DNA from: Penicillium oxalicum
Lineage: Eukaryota > Ascomycota > Eurotiomycetes > Eurotiales > Aspergillaceae
Assembly: GCF_001723175.1 (NCBI RefSeq)
Contig: NC_064651.1
Coordinates: 1,364,001-1,428,000 of the forward strand
DNA: 64,000 nucleotides
Reading direction: 5' to 3'
Position numbers and translations under genes: made by a program. How positions within the stretch are numbered: position 1 is the stretch's first letter; every line of letters begins with the position of its first letter. This document shows positions 58,113 to 64,000 of the stretch, one piece after another. The notes below the pieces were generated by a model. That model did no database searches and was not told the DNA's origin. It saw only the letters and a list, made by a program, of their open reading frames with translations.

Positions 58113-60151
58113 TGTAAATCAGGGAAGGAGAATGAGAGGTCAATTTTTGAGATAAACAAAGAGAACAAAGAGTAATGGAGAAAATGATGAAAGACGCCTG
58201 GGCGAGCCAGCGGTTCAAATAGCCCTCACCCCGCCGGCTTCCCCGCGAGGACACGCATGTTTCCCCCTCCATCGTCCGTTCGATGATCGACTTACCTCAT
58301 CCGGATGGGTCTATCACGCAATATCTCACCGCCTGGAGGCAGAACGGTGCGGATTGGCCAATCGGCTACCAGTTGGGAGCTGCTATCGTCTGCGGTGTTC
58401 CTGATGTCGCTTGGCTTGATCCCTTCTGGCGATTGACTACCCTTTCGTGACTGTTCGGGTACCTGAGGAATCGATCCCATTCCATTCTGTCCATGAGGTC
58501 AATCGGCTATCATCTCATAATTCAGCTGCCAGGGTTCGATCCTGTCAGCGCTGCTATCGAGTTGCTACGGGCAAAGGCCATCCTATGTAGAGACAAGAAT
58601 TCCATCGACTCTGTCTCAGATCAGTGACTTGGCGACCCATCTCTTATGTGTTGGCAACCCTGATCTTGTGCCAGTGAAGTCCTAGTTGCTCAGTCGTGGC
58701 GGAATGGCGCAATATCTGTTTGGATCACCATCCTTCGGGAAGTCCCCACCTGCCCCTCGCGGCATCTGATGCACTGAACCGCTGCTTGCTTGCATACCGA
58801 AATCGAGTTATAGTTTAAAAAGGCATCGCGGGACACATCACTGTGTGCTAGACATCTACGGCCTGGCAGTTGACACCATGCAAGAGAGAGTAGGAGTTGT
58901 TGAAGTCACGGACTTCAAAGAAGTTCCAACATTGGCTTGCTTTTACACTAGAGATCTCCCACCCATAGGACTGGTAGAACAGGACCCGTCCCTGTGATCT
59001 GGTAACCCAGTTCCACTATGAAAGGCGAATCGCGGGAAAGATGATTGAAGAATAATTCTTCCATGTTGATCGGCTATCCAAGAGCAGATAAGAGATGATT
59101 GGAATTCAGCCGGGGGCGCGATTATCAATATCGAGCGTACGAGAGATGAAATGTATATCTGATGCTTGATAAGCTCGCTCGATTCGGATTGAAAAGCGGG
59201 TACCGGCACCTGGCCGGTTGTATCTCCAGTACTCAGGAAATATCTTGAATTAAAGTCCGTTCATGCCTTTCAAGTAGGTTCATCCTCTATTCCGTGGGAA
59301 CATGGCTCTCAAGCCCGTGGTACATTTCGTGGGCTCAAATATTCATAATGTAGCTGAGGTTTGAAGCTTCCGGAATTCTTTGAAAATGGCTGCAAATTGA
59401 TCTCATGGTTTCTCAGTGTCAGCGGCCTTTTGCCAAGGGCAATCGATCTCATTTACTCTCAAAGGTCAGCACACTATGAAGAAAGCTTGTCAAACACCAT
59501 TTGTATGACTAAGATGATGGCACACACTTTGATCTACCTCATTCTAGGTGGACGCCTTCATGAACTCGATTGAGCCACCTTTTCTAGTTGGTGCGTACAT
59601 ATGCACAACACGCTTGGTACCTATTTAGTACACACAGTACGTAGATCAGATCAACTAGCATCGACACCCGCCTGCATCACCGGGCGGATTGAAAGGACAA
59701 CGGGTCCAATCGATGTCAAAAACAAGCAATCTCTATATATTTCAATTGATTGTCGTTGTAGTGATTCTAGGAAAATGGGCGGGTTGGACTGCATCAGGTT
59801 CAACTTAGTCCTGTGGGGTTACATCAGATGAGCTCCATCAGGTAGCCCCCTGAATTGTCCACATAAATAGTCAAGCTCGTGTCACGTGGAGCGATCGATG
59901 GACCCACAAGCGCGTCTAGCATCAGCTCAACTGGTGATAGCTTCTTCCAACGGTCTCAATTGTCTGGTGTATTGCCTTCTTCCTTCTGTTAGTTGAATCA
60001 TCAGAAGAAAATAGTCTGCTGCTTTGGGAACGCTGATTGTGCGGTTTGCATTTGACGGTATCGCAATCGTACGATTCTGCGCGTCCTGAAGATTGTTTAC
60101 TTTCCAGTATCGCGCCAGCAGACGTCTCTTGCGTGCAGATCCCAGTCCACA
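58113..60151. other. Intergenic, 2.0 kb
   Basis: Divergent region between the peroxiredoxin gene and the AT-hook/EVE gene. No gene is supported. A GGTTCGATCC motif near 58531 resembles a tRNA B-box, but the flanks do not fold as a tRNA. Confidence 0.5.
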
Positions 60152-61791
60152 ATGTCAGACGATGACACTGGCAGTCCGTCAAAGCAAATCCAGAAAGACA
60201 TGTCTGGCTCGTTTGTATCCAAAAAGGATACCCCTGTGGTAAGCGCAACATGTGGAAGTTGCTCGTCTCGCATCAACGCGCTCATGGAGCGATCGTGAAA
60301 TAATCTGGTCTTCCCTGACTCGAATTGCTCCCCAAATAGACCGAGACTAGTCCGCAGACTGGAGAGAAGAGAAAGCGGGGTCGACCACGCAAGACACCGG
60401 AGGAACCATCTAAATCGTCCGATGAACCAAAGCGCGGACGTGGACGTCCACGAAAAGTCCTCTCTGAAGCAGAAATCGCAGCAGCCGCGGCGGCGGCTGC
60501 ATCGCCCGGGATCAAGCGAGGGCGTGGACGCCCTCGCAAGGAACCAGGTGAGCCAGACCTTTTCTTTTGTGTTTCGCATGGTTGTTTCGCATGGTCAGGA
60601 TCAAGACACTAACAGGTCATGGTCTCTTTAGGCGCCACTGTAGCTCAACCATCCACAACACCCAAGAAGGATGGCCGCGGGCGCCCTCGCAAGGAATCCG
60701 GCAAGTCTCAATGAGAAATCAGTCTAGGTCGTTATACATGCGCTAATTTGAACTCGGCGACTAGCCGCAACAACCGATACACCCTCTACGGAACCTAAGA
60801 AGAAAGACGGCCGCGGCCGTCCACGCAAAAATCCAGGTGGGTGTTGGACCGGGACCTTTGCGCAAGCAGCAGACTACTCGGTACGGAACTGATCCAGTCT
60901 CTTTGCAAGCACTAGTAGCACCTCCATCCACGACTCCGAAAAGAGGTCGCGGACGTCCTCGCAAGAGCATACCCGCCGATGAACTTGCCGCAGACATGGA
61001 TTCCAAGAACAAGAAGCCATTGGGGGAAGAAGGGACAACACATGAGCCTGTTCGTGAAAGCACGCCTCTAGAAGATACCGGTCGCTCGTATTGGCTGATG
61101 AAGGCAGAGCCCGAATCTCGTCTAGAGAAGGGGGTCGATGTCAAGTTCTCGATCGATGATCTGGCTGCGGCGAAGGAACCGGAACCGTGGGATGGTGCGT
61201 CAGGCTGAGATGTCCCAAATTGTGCCGGAAGACAGTGACTAACCATTTACAGGCGTTCGGAACCCTGTTGGTAAGATCTGCGTCGAGTGAAATTCCTCGC
61301 TCTCGGGATCGTCTTGGCTAATGGACATCACCAGCCCGTAACATCATGAAAGAGATGAAGCAGGGAGACTATGCCTTTTTTTACCACTCCAACTGCAAAG
61401 TACCCGGGGTGGTTGGGATAATGGAGATTGTGGGAGAACATTCCATTGATGGTGCGTGTGGCCTTTTGTAGCAACAGCTGCCCCCCCTGGCCTTTGACAC
61501 GCTACTGACCTGTCGGTTCTCGCAGAGTCTGCATTTGATCCCAAGCATCCATATTACGACGCCAAATCCATACGCTCTGCTCCCAAGTGGGTGGTAGTGC
61601 ATGTGGAGTTCCGACGGAAATTTGACAACCCAGTGACTTTGGCCGATCTCAAACTTCATGCCCAGCCTGGCAAGGCACTGGAAAACCTCCAGACTTTGAA
61701 GCAATCCCGACTGAGTGTCTCTTCGGTCACTCCAGCACAGTGGAAGTATATTCTCGAATTGGCGGGAGTAGACGTTCGAACCAATGTTTAG
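60152..61791 (+). CDS. Six AT-hook protein with EVE domain (Thyn1-like)
   Basis: Predicted nuclear DNA-binding protein of 373 aa. Eight exons: 60152..60238, 60340..60547, 60632..60700, 60765..60836, 60910..61194, 61253..61270 (18 nt), 61335..61451 and 61526..61791. Six AT-hooks (cores GRPRK) lie at about 40-47, 61-68, 89-96, 113-119, 137-143 and 158-166, each a minor-groove binder of AT-rich DNA. The C-terminal EVE domain (about 205-370) shows [62 protein letters not shown] and [20 protein letters not shown] is related to YTH/PUA modules and is thought to read modified bases. Every junction from exon 2/3 onward is phase 1. Intron 3 uses a GC donor (GCAAGT). Confidence 0.92.
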
Positions 61792-62767
61792 GAGCCCCGC
61801 ATTTGCGTGGGGATCAGAGAGCGATGGCCGCGCTAATTGGGGCTTTTTCTTTCTACCTTTTGACGTAGCTTGTTGATATTTGTATTTTTTTTTCTTCTGG
61901 GCGAGGATGGCGGGCGTATTGAATGATTATCCTCTTTGTCCAACTCGTCTTCCATCTGGCCTGGCAATTGGGACCGCCATGCACACTCCACCTCCAGATT
62001 GTAAATTTCTCACATTTTTGCTTACAACCCTGATGCAGACCTCGGGATTGGCATACGTTCACATCATTGCAGATCCCCTTCATCCCGGCGGGCACGAGTC
62101 GCGTAGCCGTATGTTCCGCGTATATACGCGATTCCAATTCAATAGGCCCTGCATCTACTGCCGCGCAGGAAGAGGGGAAGGACGTAAGCTCACTCATAAT
62201 TGGAGGCTTCCGCCGAGACCCCATCCAGACATCTTAGCAAAGAAGAGAGCGAGAGATGGGAGCTTCTGCCTGGCGAAGGAATCACCCACAGAGATTCGAG
62301 AGAGAGAAAAAAAAGATATCCCACCTGCCATTGGTATGCGGTGCTGAGAGTCTGGCGCGGTCGGACTGGGCTGGATTTCTGCATCTCGGACCTGCATGGA
62401 TTATGCGGAACCCCTGCGATGCTGGACGTCTCCAAATCTCGCGAATTCCGCACTCCAGACTGTTACCGCAGTGCCTCGGTCCACCCCGCCTCCAGCGCAA
62501 TGGAGATGACTTTCACTGCATAACTTTTTCGTTGGTCCACCGTCTCAGCTGGTTGGCCACGAAGAGTAAGTGCAGCCGACATGACCACAGAAGAACACCG
62601 TCGATTCACCAGTCGCAGACCAGGCGGTGGATCCCAGCGAGCGGAGATTCCGCCATCGTTCGACAGCCTTCGTGATCGCCAGGCGGGGGTGGCAGTTAAG
62701 CTTGTCGTGCTGCTGGTTGGGAGGCTCTTCCTTTAAAGGTACCATTTTCCCCTCACCTGACTGCAAT
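61792..62767. promoter_or_regulatory. 3' flank and aldehyde dehydrogenase promoter
   Basis: About 1 kb without a gene. WGCGG motifs, the Aspergillus AlcR half-site, occur at 62337-62341, 62404-62408 and 62640-62644 on the + strand. They occur at 62448-62452 and 62466-62470 on the - strand. The motif is short and some copies are expected by chance. Confidence 0.35.
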
Positions 62768-64000
62768 ATGTTGGTGTCTCTCAAATCCCCCTCATCACGC
62801 TACTTTCAATCTTCCTTTCAATCGGTCTTTCGTGTCTTGCGGAATCCATCATCCCCGCCGTCGCGCCATTTCCATTGCTCCGCCATCATGTCCGACCTTT
62901 CCGTCCAACTGACGGCCCCGAACGGGCGCTCCTACACGCAGCCCACTGGTCTCTTCATCAATAACGAATTCGTAGCCTCCAAGGCCGGCGAGAAGATCGC
63001 ATCAATCAATCCCTCGTAGGTTTTGATCCAATCCTTGTCAAGTGAGCCTTGTCACGGCGACATGATTCGCATCTCACTCCCCGCGAGTTTTCTGACCCGT
63101 TGGACAGTGACGAGAGCGAGATCACCTCGGTACATGCTGCTGGTGAGGAGGATGTGAAGATTGCCGTGGCAGCGGCCCGCAAGGCCTTGAAAGATCCGTC
63201 GTGGAAGCAACTACCAGCCACTGACCGTGGTCGGTTGATGTTGAAGCTCGCCGACTTGATTGAGCAGCACAAGGAGACTTTGGCTACCATCGAGACGTGG
63301 GATAACGGTAGGTCGAACGGTTTACTGCGTGGGGGCTGTCCCGAAATTTGATTCACTGACGTCCATTGCTCAAACAGGCAAGCCGTATCAGGTTTCGCTG
63401 AATGACGACCTCGGTGAAGTCACCAACACCCTGCGATATTACGCCGGCTGGGCCGACAAGGTCCACGGCCAGACTATTGGCACCTTTCCTCAAAAGTTCG
63501 CCTACACTTTGCGTCAGCCCATCGGTGTCGTTGGACAGATTATCCCATGGAATTTCCCTCTTGCGATGGCCGCCTGGAAACTCGGACCTGCCCTTGCGTG
63601 CGGCAACACGATCGTGATGAAGGCTGCTGAGCAAACGCCCCTCAGCATCCTGTATCTCGCCACATTGATTAAGGAGGCCGGATTCCCTCCCGGTGTGATC
63701 AACATCCTCAACGGTCACGGTCGTGTCGCCGGCGCCGCCCTGGTGCAGCACCCGGACGTGGACAAGGTTGCCTTTACGGGATCCACCGCGACTGGCCGTG
63801 AAATCATGAAGATGGCCGCCGGTACCTTGAAGAACATTACTCTCGAGACTGGTGGCAAGTCACCGCTTGTCGTTTTCGAGGACGCGGATCTCGAGCAGGC
63901 CGCCAAGTGGGCTCATATCGGTATCATGTACAACCAAGGCCAAGTCTGCACCTCTACCTCTCGCATCCTGGTGCATGACTCGATCTACGACAAGTTTGTT
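62768..64000 (+). CDS. Aldehyde dehydrogenase (NAD(P)+), 3'-truncated by window
   Basis: Oxidises an aldehyde to the acid; closest in kind to fungal AldA-type acetaldehyde dehydrogenase. Exons seen are 62768..63015, 63108..63307 and 63378 to beyond 64000. Motifs are VVGQIIPWNFPLAMAAWKLG, VAFTGSTATGREIM, LETGGKSPLVVF (general-base Glu) and NQGQVCTSTSR (catalytic Cys); the C-terminal third lies outside the window. Residues 1-40 (MLVSLKSPSSRYFQSS and onward) are rich in Ser/Arg/Phe with no acidic residue, a mitochondrial presequence pattern. Met41 (62888) begins MSDLSVQL, like cytosolic AldA, so two isoforms from alternative starts are possible. Upstream WGCGG sites could allow ethanol-type control. 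Confidence 0.93.

Noticed and set aside
58500..58570. Possible tRNA B-box (GGTTCGATCC)
   Set aside because: No A-box at the right distance, and the T-stem does not pair with the proper loop.

Overview
The window comes from a filamentous ascomycete, most likely a member of the Eurotiales (Aspergillus/Penicillium type). The genes are split by short GT-AG introns of about 50-110 nt and spaced by roughly 0.1-5 kb. They lie on both strands without operons. The proteins are typical of Pezizomycotina: Zn2Cys6 regulators, fungal MFS permeases, an AmdS-type amidase, an NRPS-like reductase and a proteasome Rpn2. All gene models below were built by hand from reading frames and splice sites. Exon joins are given in each entry and were checked for frame continuity.

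Layout. 0.36-1.45 kb (-): alpha/beta hydrolase. 1.97-3.34 kb (-): coiled-coil protein, perhaps Atg28-like, divergent from 3.85-7.56 kb (+) proteasome subunit Rpn2. 8.29-8.94 kb (-): unidentified ORF. 9-12.2 kb: gene-poor, with a palindrome and an imperfect 180-bp-offset duplication. 12.2-14.2 kb (+): cytochrome b5-acyl-CoA dehydrogenase fusion with a 12-nt microexon. 15.2-18.6 kb (+): transcription elongation factor Spt5.

19.4-33.6 kb is a cluster-like accessory block. It holds an NRPS-like A-T-R carboxylate reductase (+) with two apparent frameshifts, an amidase (-), a DUF3237 protein (-), an MFS transporter (-) and a Zn2Cys6/fungal_trans_2 regulator (-). Two CGG-N8-CCG inverted repeats precede the reductase and are candidate sites for the cluster regulator. 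The likely logic is activation and reduction of a carboxylic acid on the carrier protein, amide processing, export and local transcriptional control. The product is unknown.

35.3-38.0 kb (-): membrane-anchored sulfatase-superfamily protein. 38-42.85 kb: the longest gap, with nothing recognisable. 42.85-43.99 kb (-): zinc alcohol dehydrogenase. 46.2-46.9 kb (-): small protein with a myristoylation-type N-terminus. 47.7-48.8 kb (-): oligosaccharyltransferase ribophorin II/Swp1 subunit. 49.4-51.6 kb (+): unidentified low-complexity basic protein. 52.4-53.0 kb (+): small single-pass membrane protein. 53.5-56.2 kb (-): kelch/BTB-like Mds3/Ral2-type protein. 57.3-58.1 kb (-): 1-Cys peroxiredoxin. 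60.15-61.8 kb (+): protein with six AT-hooks and an EVE domain, built from repeated phase-1 exons. 62.77 kb to the edge (+): aldehyde dehydrogenase with a mitochondrial-type presequence, truncated by the window end.

The most interesting items are the 19-34 kb cluster with its matched inverted repeats and disrupted reductase, and the AT-hook/EVE protein. No tRNA, rRNA, CRISPR array or intact transposon was found.
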